Part shown: positions 1-8,824 of the stretch, piece by piece
Layout: every line of letters begins with the position of its first letter
Position numbering within the stretch: the first letter of the stretch is position 1
Source of the DNA: Methanobacterium_C sp963845285
Lineage (GTDB): Archaea; Methanobacteriota; Methanobacteria; Methanobacteriales; Methanobacteriaceae
NCBI GenBank assembly: GCA_963845285.1
Contig: CAWJRO010000022.1
Coordinates: forward strand, 21,473 to 85,472
Reading direction: 5' to 3'
Length of the DNA: 64,000 nucleotides
Program-made: the position numbers and the translations under genes
The notes under the pieces: generated by a model
Seen by the model: only the letters and a program-made list of their open reading frames with translations
Database searches by the model: none
Told to the model about the DNA's origin: nothing

Positions 1-156
1 ATACTGCTTTTAGTATTCGGGACATTAATTGCAGGACTGATAGGGTTGACGGTGGCTGCAGTCACTTCTATAGTGGTATTTGTTGGATTCATAGGGGCCA
101 TAATTATAATGGCAGTTGGCGGTGCCATAGGATCCGTTGTAAAAGGAGAAGCTTAA
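1..156 (+). CDS. C-terminal fragment of a DUF5518-like membrane protein (cut by window edge)
   Basis: Frame 1 is open from the first base to a TAA at 154-156 and encodes about 51 residues, almost all hydrophobic and glycine-rich, ending in GGAIGSVVKGEA. The ending strongly resembles those of the next two genes (GGAIGSLIKSKK and GGVIGDYVKQNEL), so this is the 3' end of a third member of the same small polytopic membrane family. The start lies outside the window. Function of the family is unknown. Confidence 0.7.
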   Translation: MLLLVFGTLIAGLIGLTVAAVTSIVVFVGFIGAIIIMAVGGAIGSVVKGEA

Positions 157-199
157 GATTTAATAGAAAATAATAAACTTTTTTTTAAATAAATCCTTT

Positions 200-306
200 G
201 AGGCTGTCCCATAATCCAAAATCTACAAAAAAATAAAGATAAACAACGCTTTAAATTCAAAAATAAGCAAAATTATATATGTTACGAATAATTATGGGTC
301 AGCCTC
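200..306. mobile_element. MITE-like element, copy 1
   Basis: A 107-bp element bounded by GAGGCTGTCCCATAAT and its near-perfect inverse ATTATGGGTCAGCCTC. It is flanked by an exact 10-bp direct repeat TAAATCCTTT at 190-199 and 307-316. It has no coding capacity. It is nearly identical to the copies at 19645 and 26948, and its outer ends match those of the IS1182-family element at 41847-43607. Confidence 0.85.
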
Positions 307-412
307 TAAATCCTTTCTTTTAAATATTTTTTTCAAAGTTTTCTTCTTTTTACAATTATGACACTAATTTGAGGATCAATTTAAAATAGTATAACAAAAA
401 AAATTAAGTAAC

Positions 413-757
413 ATGGTAAATCAAAAATCGGTTATTATAGGGTTCATAGTGGCATTGGCACTGAGTTTAGCTATAGGAATGGTTATACCAAGCTATGCTG
501 GATACATATCCGTATTTATAGCAAGTATACTTACAGGGTACTTAATTAATGAGGATATTAAGGACGGAGCTATCCATGGGATCCTTGTAGGAATATTTAC
601 TGCAGTAGCGGTGATTTTACTCGTTATGTTGAGATCAGGATCTTCAGAAAAAATAGCAGGACTTCTCATAGTTGTAGCGGTAGGATTAATAGGTTCTTAC
701 ATACTTATAGGTGCTGCTGGAGGAGCTATAGGCTCTTTAATCAAATCAAAAAAATGA
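413..757 (+). CDS. DUF5518-family small membrane protein
   Basis: The 114-residue protein is almost entirely hydrophobic, with about four membrane segments (roughly residues 8-26, 30-45, 53-73 and 83-107) and a glycine-rich C-terminus ending in lysines. The pattern matches the DUF5518 family common in Methanobacterium. No catalytic motif is visible and no function is known. It sits between two relatives on the same strand. There is no clear Shine-Dalgarno sequence before the ATG, so the start is the first available Met of the hydrophobic reading frame. Expression is probably from its own promoter, because a MITE and about 100 bases separate it from the gene upstream. Confidence 0.7.
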   Translation: MVNQKSVIIGFIVALALSLAIGMVIPSYAGYISVFIASILTGYLINEDIKDGAIHGILVGIFTAVAVILLVMLRSGSSEKIAGLLIVVAVGLIGSYILIGAAGGAIGSLIKSKK

Positions 758-930
758 ATACTAATTTTAATAAATTTTCTATTTTTTTTATTGGTCTGGA
801 TATTAAACTTAAATTTAATTTGCTTGACATTGGACATTAAATGGGTACAGTTTATTAATTATAACCTCTATAAGAACCTACATAATTATAGCTGCTTTCA
901 AGGCAAGCTTAAACATGTGAGGATGATAAA

Positions 931-1323
931 ATGACTGACTGGAAGGCTGTTGGGATAGGTGCAATATTAAACGCTGTTTTAACCATAGTTTTAACTATAG
1001 CTGTATTTCCTTTGTTCTTTTTAGGGCCGTTGATAGGAGGATTTTTAACTGTTTACTTGAATAAGGGGAATGAAAAGGAGGGGCTGGTTGATGGAGCTCT
1101 TTCAGGTATAATTGGTGGCCTAATAATAGGAATATTATTCATTGCAGGGTTTGGTGCTCTGACCGTGATTATAGGGCTTATATTTGCAAAAATAGGGATT
1201 TTGGCTGGTACAATCACTTTTATAGTGGGATTATTTGTCACTTTGATGTCGGTGATCGTTGGTGGAGTATTTGGAGCCATTGGCGGAGTTATAGGTGATT
1301 ATGTCAAACAGAATGAGTTATGA
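931..1323 (+). CDS. DUF5518-family small membrane protein
   Basis: This 130-residue protein has four predicted membrane segments and a short charged loop after the second (about residues 46-53, NKGNEKEG), the same layout as the gene upstream. The start ATG at 931 is preceded by GAGGATGATAAA, a reasonable ribosome-binding site. The C-terminal glycine-rich helix matches the DUF5518 pattern. It is the third family member in a row, which points to local gene duplication. The role is unknown; the reverse-strand frame through it is a shadow. Confidence 0.7.
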   Translation: MTDWKAVGIGAILNAVLTIVLTIAVFPLFFLGPLIGGFLTVYLNKGNEKEGLVDGALSGIIGGLIIGILFIAGFGALTVIIGLIFAKIGILAGTITFIVGLFVTLMSVIVGGVFGAIGGVIGDYVKQNEL

Positions 1324-1511
1324 TAAAAATAATTTAAGTAAATCAATTGAAATTTAAATAAATATAAATTGAAATTTTATTAAGTTACTTGTTTAAGTTA
1401 ACTTCTTAATTTTTTGAACCATAATTCATTTTGAAATACCCTTAATTTTTTCAAATTTCGATGTCAATCTTTTTTATAAATTATCTTATTATTTTTGACA
1501 CATTTTATCTT

Positions 1512-1928
1512 CTAATTACTCTTTAAAATCTTTATGATACCAGAATCCGCATCAACCTCAACCAGATCTCCTTCCTTTAAGATATTCAAAATATCAACTT
1601 CTGGCCTGTCAACCATTGGTATTTCTGCCATTATGGCGCCTGTTGCAATTATTGGCTCTGCTTCAAGTGCTATTATGGCCAGAGGTGCGGTACCGTTTTT
1701 GGCCATTTGGTATATCACGTAGGATCCAACTGTTGAACCCTTACCTGAGGGTATGACCAGGATTTTCCCACTTATTTTCCTGCCCTGGAGCTCGTGATTT
1801 GAATCTATTACAGTACCTGTTTCAGGGTCAACACCACCCAGAAAACTTATTGGTTCTTTTGTTAGGATAATTTCGCCTTTTGCATGTCCCTTTGAGATTT
1901 TCCTGCTTTTAATGATTTTTGATTCCAT
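1512..1928 (-). CDS. Phosphomevalonate dehydratase small subunit (aconitase X swivel domain, DUF126)
   Basis: The 138-residue protein is a stand-alone aconitase-X swivel domain (DUF126). The signature region is around residues 59-72 (VIPSGKGSTVGSYV), the serine/glycine loop at the active site in this family. In archaea this small subunit pairs with a separate AcnX catalytic subunit to dehydrate (R)-5-phosphomevalonate to trans-anhydromevalonate phosphate in the archaeal mevalonate pathway, which supplies isoprenoids for membrane lipids. The large subunit is not in the window. Length is normal for the family. The ATG at 1926-1928 has no strong ribosome-binding site. Confidence 0.8.
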   Translation of the reverse strand: MESKIIKSRKISKGHAKGEIILTKEPISFLGGVDPETGTVIDSNHELQGRKISGKILVIPSGKGSTVGSYVIYQMAKNGTAPLAIIALEAEPIIATGAIMAEIPMVDRPEVDILNILKEGDLVEVDADSGIIKILKSN

Positions 1929-2118
1929 GGTTACACTTTCTATTGTGTGTTATAAAAATTTTTTGCACTACAGTAACTATCAATCATAGAAAATGAATTC
2001 AAAAGCAAATATAACTGTGTGAAAGTGATGTCAAAACACAAAATAATCAACCATAAACTAAAATCAAGTCAATGAAAGGGGTTAAATAAATTATCCCTCT
2101 TTTTTGGATAATTAATTA

Positions 2119-2225
2119 AAGGTTGTCTGTAATTCAAAATCTGCAAAAAAATAAAAACATATAAAGTTTTAAATTCAAAAATAATGAAAATTATAGAAGT
2201 CACAAATATATTATGAGACAGCATC
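2119..2225. mobile_element. MITE-like element, copy 2
   Basis: A diverged 107-bp copy starting AAGGTTGTCTG and ending ATGAGACAGCATC. The interior contains the family-typical CAAAATCTGCAAAAAAATAA and TTTAAATTCAAAAATAATG blocks. It is flanked by a 5-bp direct repeat AATTA (2114-2118 and 2226-2230). It fills most of the 380-base gap between two convergently unrelated genes; nothing else was recognised there. Confidence 0.75.
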
Positions 2226-2308
2226 AATTAAAATAAAAAAATAGAACCAAAAAGGTTCTTAAAATTTGTTTAATGACATTTTTCAGGGTTTAATATTCTC
2301 AATATTTT

Positions 2309-3214
2309 TTATTCCATCTCTAATTTTACTGTACCTATTCTTGGTGCCAGGTAGTTGTACAACACTGCAATGATGGCGTATATAATGAATGTCATGACAA
2401 AGTTGATCACAACATTTACTAAAAGGCTTATAAACCCTGATGCGGCTGATGAACCCATTGCAATGCTGCTGACTGTGCTTATGAATTCAAATATTAGATT
2501 AATGATGGCCATAACAATTGAGGCTATTAATGCTAATTTTATCGGTGGAATTGAGTTTATACCGTATAATTTTCCTTTTAACTCTTCAAACTCAAACTCT
2601 ATTCCTCCAATTTTAGGTGCAAGTAAGTTGTAAAATATTGCTGCCAGTGCAGTCACTATGAAACCGACTACGAATGTTACGATTGGAACTCCAATGATAA
2701 AGATTAGAAGCCCTAAAATCCCTAAAGCACCAATTGAACCAAGTCCGGGTATTGTTGTCCCTTGATATGCGGCTGCAAATGCTGCTCCCTGTAAACCTAT
2801 CAAGAATATTGGTCCAACTATCAGCATGACTATGAAAATTAAGGTCGCGATGATTGAGGAGACCATAAGTGCCAATGGAACAACAGGAACAGATTTGATT
2901 TCCTTTAAATTTTCGAGTTCAAGTTTAATTCCTCCAATCTTTGGAACGAATACATTGTAAATGAGTGCCGTTAAAAATGACTGTGTAATACCCAACACAA
3001 AACTGCCAACAGGCAAAAGAATAATAACTGCAACAGCAAGGCTTGCAATTACTCCTCCTGTTATACCAAGGTTGCTTGGTAAAAATATCCCAACCAATCC
3101 CAAAATTACCGCTAAAATTACTGCACATATTAACCCCACTATGGCTGCTATTGATGAATTCATCAAAGTGTAGGGCACTATACGAATAGATTTAATCTCT
3201 TTTATATCAATCAA
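2309..3214 (-). CDS. Internally triplicated membrane protein of unknown function
   Basis: The 301-residue protein consists of three successive modules of about 100 residues. Each module opens with a cytosolic-looking KxIxSxxxxPxxLxxSSI-type segment, runs through two hydrophobic helices, and closes with a YNxxxPxIGxIxxExE motif (for example near residues 87-99, 194-207 and 286-299). The layout recalls DUF3566-type membrane proteins, but that assignment is not secure. The start is a TTG at 3212-3214 with a strong GGAGGTGGG site just upstream. A paralogue with identical architecture lies immediately upstream on the same strand. No catalytic residues are evident; a structural or transport-accessory role is possible. 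Confidence 0.7.
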   Translation of the reverse strand: MIDIKEIKSIRIVPYTLMNSSIAAIVGLICAVILAVILGLVGIFLPSNLGITGGVIASLAVAVIILLPVGSFVLGITQSFLTALIYNVFVPKIGGIKLELENLKEIKSVPVVPLALMVSSIIATLIFIVMLIVGPIFLIGLQGAAFAAAYQGTTIPGLGSIGALGILGLLIFIIGVPIVTFVVGFIVTALAAIFYNLLAPKIGGIEFEFEELKGKLYGINSIPPIKLALIASIVMAIINLIFEFISTVSSIAMGSSAASGFISLLVNVVINFVMTFIIYAIIAVLYNYLAPRIGTVKLEME

Positions 3215-3527
3215 TTACCCACCTCCGGTTTAGACTGATAATTCATTTATTACCGGTTATAATTAAATTTTCCTATTTTTTCTGCTTTAATCTAAAAAAT
3301 AGCTTCAATCCAATTCATCGAAAGTAATAGTTATAAAATGATGGAATTTTATGGCCCTATACTCATGATCTGATAGTTAAAAGGTCAAAATCATCCAGAG
3401 GTGTAAAAAAATAAGCGTATAAAATCAGTATAAACACATCAAGACTAAAAAAATAAAAAGGTAGGTTAAGGAGGATTAGTTCTGTTTTATTTCAGTTTTA
3501 TCCATTCTCGTTGTTTTATTGCAGTTG
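3215..3527. other. Intergenic region between the two triplicated membrane-protein genes
   Basis: These 313 bases separate two same-strand paralogues. The part next to 3214 should hold the promoter and the GGAGGTGGG ribosome-binding site of the downstream gene. No RNA gene, repeat or small open frame with support was seen. Confidence 0.4.
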
Positions 3528-4436
3528 TTATTGCAGTTCCAATTTGACTCCACCGATTCTTGGTGCCAGAAAGTTGTAGAATATTGTTATCAGGGCCACA
3601 ATGATGAAATACATGATGAAATACATTATTGTGGTTGTTATGAGTGATACAATACCCGTTACTACGCTTCCAGCCATACTGTATGATGCCAAGTTTATGA
3701 GCCCCATTATGAATCCAAATACTGTGAATACTACTGCTACAGCTAGTGATGCTGGTAAAACTGGTATGGATGTTATTTCGCTTCCTTTTCTCATTATCTC
3801 TGCAAGTTCAAGTTTTATTCCGCCAACATGAGGTATTATGTAGTTGTAAAATATTGCAAACAGTGCGTGGCCTATGAATCCAAATATGAAAACCATAATT
3901 GGTAGTCCTATGATCAAAAATAGCGCTCCAAGTACTCCTGCGGTTCCTAAACCTTCCACAGAACCCAGTATCCCTCCTGTGCTGTTGGATATTAATGGCA
4001 CTGCAGTTCCTATAATTCCAGTTAATGGAATCAACGTTGCTGCCAGCAAGAGTCCGATTATGAATGCCCATATAGTTTCAATACATGCCATTATCAATGC
4101 AAATGACATGGCGGGAATTGATTTTATCTCACTTCCCTCAAACCCTAGTTTTATTCCACCAACTCGAGGTACTAATCCGTTGTACAAAATTACGCTGATA
4201 AATGCAGTTGTAACGTTGATAAGAAATGCACTTATTGGGAAAATGATTATTATGGCTACACCCAAACCTGCAATGATTCCTCCTACCTCTGCAAGTTGGG
4301 GTACAAATGCTGCAATTGTTCCAAATGCGATAGCAAATATTATTGCAAATATAAATGCAAGTATTGCCTGAATGGATGAGGACATCAATGTGAATGAAAC
4401 TGGTCTAATGGATTTTATTTCCTTTACATCAACCAT
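3528..4436 (-). CDS. Internally triplicated membrane protein, paralogue of the downstream gene
   Basis: The 302-residue protein shares the three-module architecture of its neighbour: each module begins with a (K/E)EIKSI-x-P/V-xxxxLxxS segment and ends in a YNxxxPxxGGIKLEL motif (near residues 87-99, 197-210 and 288-301). Each module contains two strongly hydrophobic stretches, giving about six or more membrane helices. The ATG at 4434-4436 follows GGTGAAAAG, a good ribosome-binding site. The two genes look like a tandem duplication of a gene that had itself arisen by triplication. Function is unknown. Confidence 0.7.
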   Translation of the reverse strand: MVDVKEIKSIRPVSFTLMSSSIQAILAFIFAIIFAIAFGTIAAFVPQLAEVGGIIAGLGVAIIIIFPISAFLINVTTAFISVILYNGLVPRVGGIKLGFEGSEIKSIPAMSFALIMACIETIWAFIIGLLLAATLIPLTGIIGTAVPLISNSTGGILGSVEGLGTAGVLGALFLIIGLPIMVFIFGFIGHALFAIFYNYIIPHVGGIKLELAEIMRKGSEITSIPVLPASLAVAVVFTVFGFIMGLINLASYSMAGSVVTGIVSLITTTIMYFIMYFIIVALITIFYNFLAPRIGGVKLELQ

Positions 4437-4650
4437 CTTTTCACCTCAATTGTAAGTTTATTCCTATATTACTTCTGTTGTTATTTCTATTTCAATTATT
4501 ATATTAAATTATTGTTTTATTAATTTACTGGAATCAAAGAGGAAATTTAGTGTGAAATTAAATAAAATCAATTTAACATGTTGATCAAAAAAATCTTTTT
4601 TCTATGGACTATAATTTTGATTTTAAAGTTTTAAAGTCCTTAATATTTTT

Positions 4651-4833
4651 AGAGAATTTCTATTAACCTTTATTTACTGTTGATATTATGTTTGGAAATA
4701 GTTTTATGATATCTATTAACGAGTTAATTGATTTATTAAGGGCCAATAATTGTCTTAAATGGCGTATTTATTTGTGATAACTAAATTATAACTTTTAATA
4801 TTATTAAATTTTAGAGGTTTTTAGAAATTCTCT
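4651..4833. mobile_element. Second type of small inverted-repeat element (MITE-like)
   Basis: The sequence is bounded by a perfect 12-bp inverted repeat, AGAGAATTTCTA at 4651-4662 and TAGAAATTCTCT at 4822-4833. Flanks TAATATTTTT (4641-4650) and TTATATTTTT (4834-4843) match at 9 of 10 positions and may be a target duplication. The first ~108 bp recur at 31025-31132. No coding capacity; the terminal sequence is unrelated to the GAGGCTG family. Confidence 0.55.
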
Positions 4834-4970
4834 TTATATTTTTAGAACTTTTTTAAAAATAGTTTTTAACAATTTAAGGAGTTTTAAATAGATTTTTTAG
4901 AGTTTTCAATAGATTTTTAAAAACAGTATTTATTTTAAAAACAGTATTTAAGAATGTTTTTTTAGTTAAT

Positions 4971-5079
4971 GTGGCTGTCTCATAGTTCAAAATCTGCAAA
5001 AAAAATAAGAACAAATAGGGGTTTAAATTCCAAAATAAACAAAAATTATATGTGTCAAAAATAATTATGAGACAGTCTC
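4971..5079. mobile_element. MITE-like element, copy 3
   Basis: A 109-bp copy starting GTGGCTGTCTCATAG and ending ATTATGAGACAGTCTC, with the family interior. TAAT borders both ends (4967-4970 and 5080-5083), too short to be convincing as a target duplication. It lies in an 839-base gene-free stretch (4437-5275) that otherwise holds only the element at 4651 and AT-rich sequence, including a short direct repeat around 4917-4952. Confidence 0.75.
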
Positions 5080-5275
5080 TAATGAATTAAAAATTGGATT
5101 AATAGAAATCAACGTTATAAATTGGACCAGAATATTCGAACTATCAAAGAAGTAGGAAATAAAATATTTTCAATTAAAAGACATAACAAATTTAAAACTA
5201 GTTAGATATTAACAACTTAAAACTCTTTAAAGAGGGGTTAATTTGTTTAAATGGAGTTAAAAGGATTGTTGATGG

Positions 5276-6625
5276 TTAAAACCATCTTTCTGAGTCCTTT
5301 AAAACATTTTCAATGATCTGGACTGAGGATCCAAGGTATGTATGAGGATCCATTATTTTTTCAATCTCAGCTTCCGTTAAGTATTTCCTTATTTCCTTAT
5401 TTAACAGGACTATTTCCTTCAATCCTGCATCTTTAGCATAGGCTTCCAGTGAACATTTCCTTACAAGTGCATACGCTGTTTGTTTTCCTATTCCTTTTCT
5501 TGTGAGCTCTGCCATAAATCTTTCAGCCATTATAAGGCCGTTTGTCATGTTCAGGTTTTGTTCTATGTTTTTTGGGTGGAAAACAAGGTTACTGAAGAGT
5601 TTGATGGATAGTTTGAGTATGTAGTCTGTGAGCATACTGGTCTCTGGCAAAATTATCCTCTCACAGGAGGAGTTTGTAAGGTCTCTTTCATGCCATAGTG
5701 GGTTATTTTGAAGTGCAGGAGCAACATAAGCTCTTATAACTCTTGAGATACCACATATTCGTTCTCCAGTAATGGGGTTTCTTTTGTGTGGCATGGTGCT
5801 TGATCCAACCTGTTTATTTGGGTCAAAACTCTCGCCAACCTCATCTATCTCAGTTCTCTGTAGGTTTCTTATCTCGAGGGCCATCTTTTCAAGGGTGCTT
5901 GCAATGTTTGCAAGGCACATTATGAATTCCGCGTGAACATCCCTTTGAACAATCTGGTTTGAGATTAAAACGGGTCTAAGACCAAGTATTTCAGAAACTT
6001 TGTTGTGTACTGCAAGTCCTTCTGTGCCAAGGGCTGCTGTTGTGCCCACAGCCCCTGTTAACATTCCCACACAGATCCTTTTGTTGCATTCATCAAGCCT
6101 TTCAATCTGCCTGTGGAGTTCATCAGCCCATATTGCAAACTTCATACCGTAAGTGGTTGGAAGTGCGTGCTGTCCATGAGTCCTACCAATACATACAGTT
6201 TCTTTATTATCTTCTGCAAGTTTTAAAAGGGTTTTTGTGAGCTCAACCACCTTTTCCCTAATAATTGATATGGTTTCTTTGAAAAGCAGGGACTGCGAAG
6301 TGTCTATAATGTCGTTTGATGTTGCACCGAAGTGCACGTATTCTCCTGCATCTCCTTCACACACTTCTGCAAGGGCCTTTACAATTGAAGCGATGTCATG
6401 ATGGGTTTGCATCTCAATTTCAGATACCCTCTCAGATTTAACATATTCTGTACTTGCTTTACTTTTTATTTCATCTGCAGCTTCTTTTGGAATGATATTA
6501 AGTTGAGCTTCAGCATCTGCAAGTGCAGCTTCAACTTCAAGCATCTTTTGAAGTTTGTTATCTGCCTCCCAGACTTTTCTCATCTCTTCTGTATGGTATT
6601 TGTATTCAATAGGGTGGATAGCCAT
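5276..6625 (-). CDS. purB: Adenylosuccinate lyase
   Basis: This 449-residue fumarase/aspartase-superfamily enzyme catalyses two steps of purine synthesis: cleavage of SAICAR to AICAR and of adenylosuccinate to AMP, releasing fumarate. The superfamily signature SSTMPHKRNP is at residues 275-284, the flexible catalytic-serine loop. The catalytic-histidine region GRTHGQHA is at about residues 147-154, and QTHHDI near 73-78. Length is typical for the archaeal/Bacillus-type enzyme. The ATG at 6623-6625 follows AAGGAGTTTAATC, a strong ribosome-binding site. It stands alone on this strand, apart from the Sec61-beta gene 180 bases upstream. Confidence 0.97.
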   Translation of the reverse strand: MAIHPIEYKYHTEEMRKVWEADNKLQKMLEVEAALADAEAQLNIIPKEAADEIKSKASTEYVKSERVSEIEMQTHHDIASIVKALAEVCEGDAGEYVHFGATSNDIIDTSQSLLFKETISIIREKVVELTKTLLKLAEDNKETVCIGRTHGQHALPTTYGMKFAIWADELHRQIERLDECNKRICVGMLTGAVGTTAALGTEGLAVHNKVSEILGLRPVLISNQIVQRDVHAEFIMCLANIASTLEKMALEIRNLQRTEIDEVGESFDPNKQVGSSTMPHKRNPITGERICGISRVIRAYVAPALQNNPLWHERDLTNSSCERIILPETSMLTDYILKLSIKLFSNLVFHPKNIEQNLNMTNGLIMAERFMAELTRKGIGKQTAYALVRKCSLEAYAKDAGLKEIVLLNKEIRKYLTEAEIEKIMDPHTYLGSSVQIIENVLKDSERWF

Positions 6626-6806
6626 GATTAAACTCCTTAAAAATTTCTGAATAAAAAATCTATTTCTTAAAAAAAAATTATTAAAATTATTTAGCTAAAT
6701 ATCCATTAACTTCTCAATTCATTTAAAGAACACAATCTTCTAAGTACATGTACTCAGTATGAAGTCTTAAAAAAAATTTATTTTAAAAATTTTATTTTAA
6801 AGTTCC

Positions 6807-6968
6807 TCATGAGTACGAGAATCTCAGTGCAATGCATAACGCTGCCAGAATAACAGTCATAATCACGACTTGTTCTGGTGTTAGTTTAGGTCCTTTTGTC
6901 TCTTCCTCAAAGTACCGTACAAGTCCGGCACCACTTGGTGGGAGAACTTTTTTATCCTTTTTTGCCAT
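6807..6968 (-). CDS. Preprotein translocase Sec61-beta subunit (SecG family)
   Basis: A 53-residue protein with the classic archaeal Sec61-beta layout: a short basic, glycine-containing N-terminus (MAKKDKKVLPPSGAGLVRYF), a polar segment ending in a conserved LTPEQVV, and one C-terminal membrane helix (about residues 33-50). It is the small tail-anchored subunit of the SecYE-beta protein-conducting channel. The ATG at 6966-6968 is preceded by GGTGATTTT. Length matches the family. Confidence 0.92.
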   Translation of the reverse strand: MAKKDKKVLPPSGAGLVRYFEEETKGPKLTPEQVVIMTVILAALCIALRFSYS

Positions 6969-7153
6969 AAAATCACCATAAAATTTACTTATCTATCAAT
7001 AGTAACTATCACTTTATATTTACTTTGTTGAATTTAAATATTTATTTCAAGCTTTATATTTATAGTGGTTTTTATAGTGACTTTAATTTTTAAGTGATTA
7101 GGGGATTGTTGTTTTTTGAGATTAAAATTTTATGAAAGGATTTAATTAAAATC

Positions 7154-8397
<1,244 letters not shown>

Positions 8398-8824
8398 TTA
8401 AAATCTTAAATTCGAAAATAAAGAATGAGAATCTTAAATTCGAAAATAAAGAATGAAACATTTTATAATAAACTAAATTTATTCCAAATCAAATTTATAA
8501 ATTTTTACGGGCTAATATATCATTTTTTGGATATATACATATTTTTATTGCCCCAAATTATATTTAAATGCTTAATAATGTCTAAAATCCCTTTAACTTA
8601 ATTTTCATGTTTTATAGACAGATTTATAAATGGTTTTGAACATAGGACAACCGTAGAAAATTAGCTTTTCTCAATAAAGATTTTCCATGAGTTATTACGC
8701 ATATTCTATGAAATCATATGGATTTTAGTTTAATATAATAATTTTTAATTGAGTACTATAACAATAATATAACAATTACACTACTTGAAGGATTGAATAC
8801 TTAAAAGATTAGCAAGGGACTGTT
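8398..8824. other. Intergenic region upstream of the PolD large subunit gene, with a 28-bp tandem repeat
   Basis: Immediately after the insertion sequence, a 28-bp unit (ATCTTAAATTCGAAAATAAA followed by GAATGAGA) occurs twice in tandem at 8403-8430 and 8431-8458, differing only in the last bases. The unit is similar to the interior of the MITE family (TTTAAATTCAAAAATAATG), so it may be a remnant of one. The remaining ~370 bases are AT-rich and should contain the promoter of the downstream gene; no other feature was recognised. Confidence 0.5.

Noticed and set aside
3874..4371. A 165-codon open frame on the + strand inside the triplicated membrane-protein gene.
   Set aside because: It is exactly antisense to a well-supported gene with repeated protein motifs and has no ribosome-binding site; it is a shadow frame of AT-rich hydrophobic codons.
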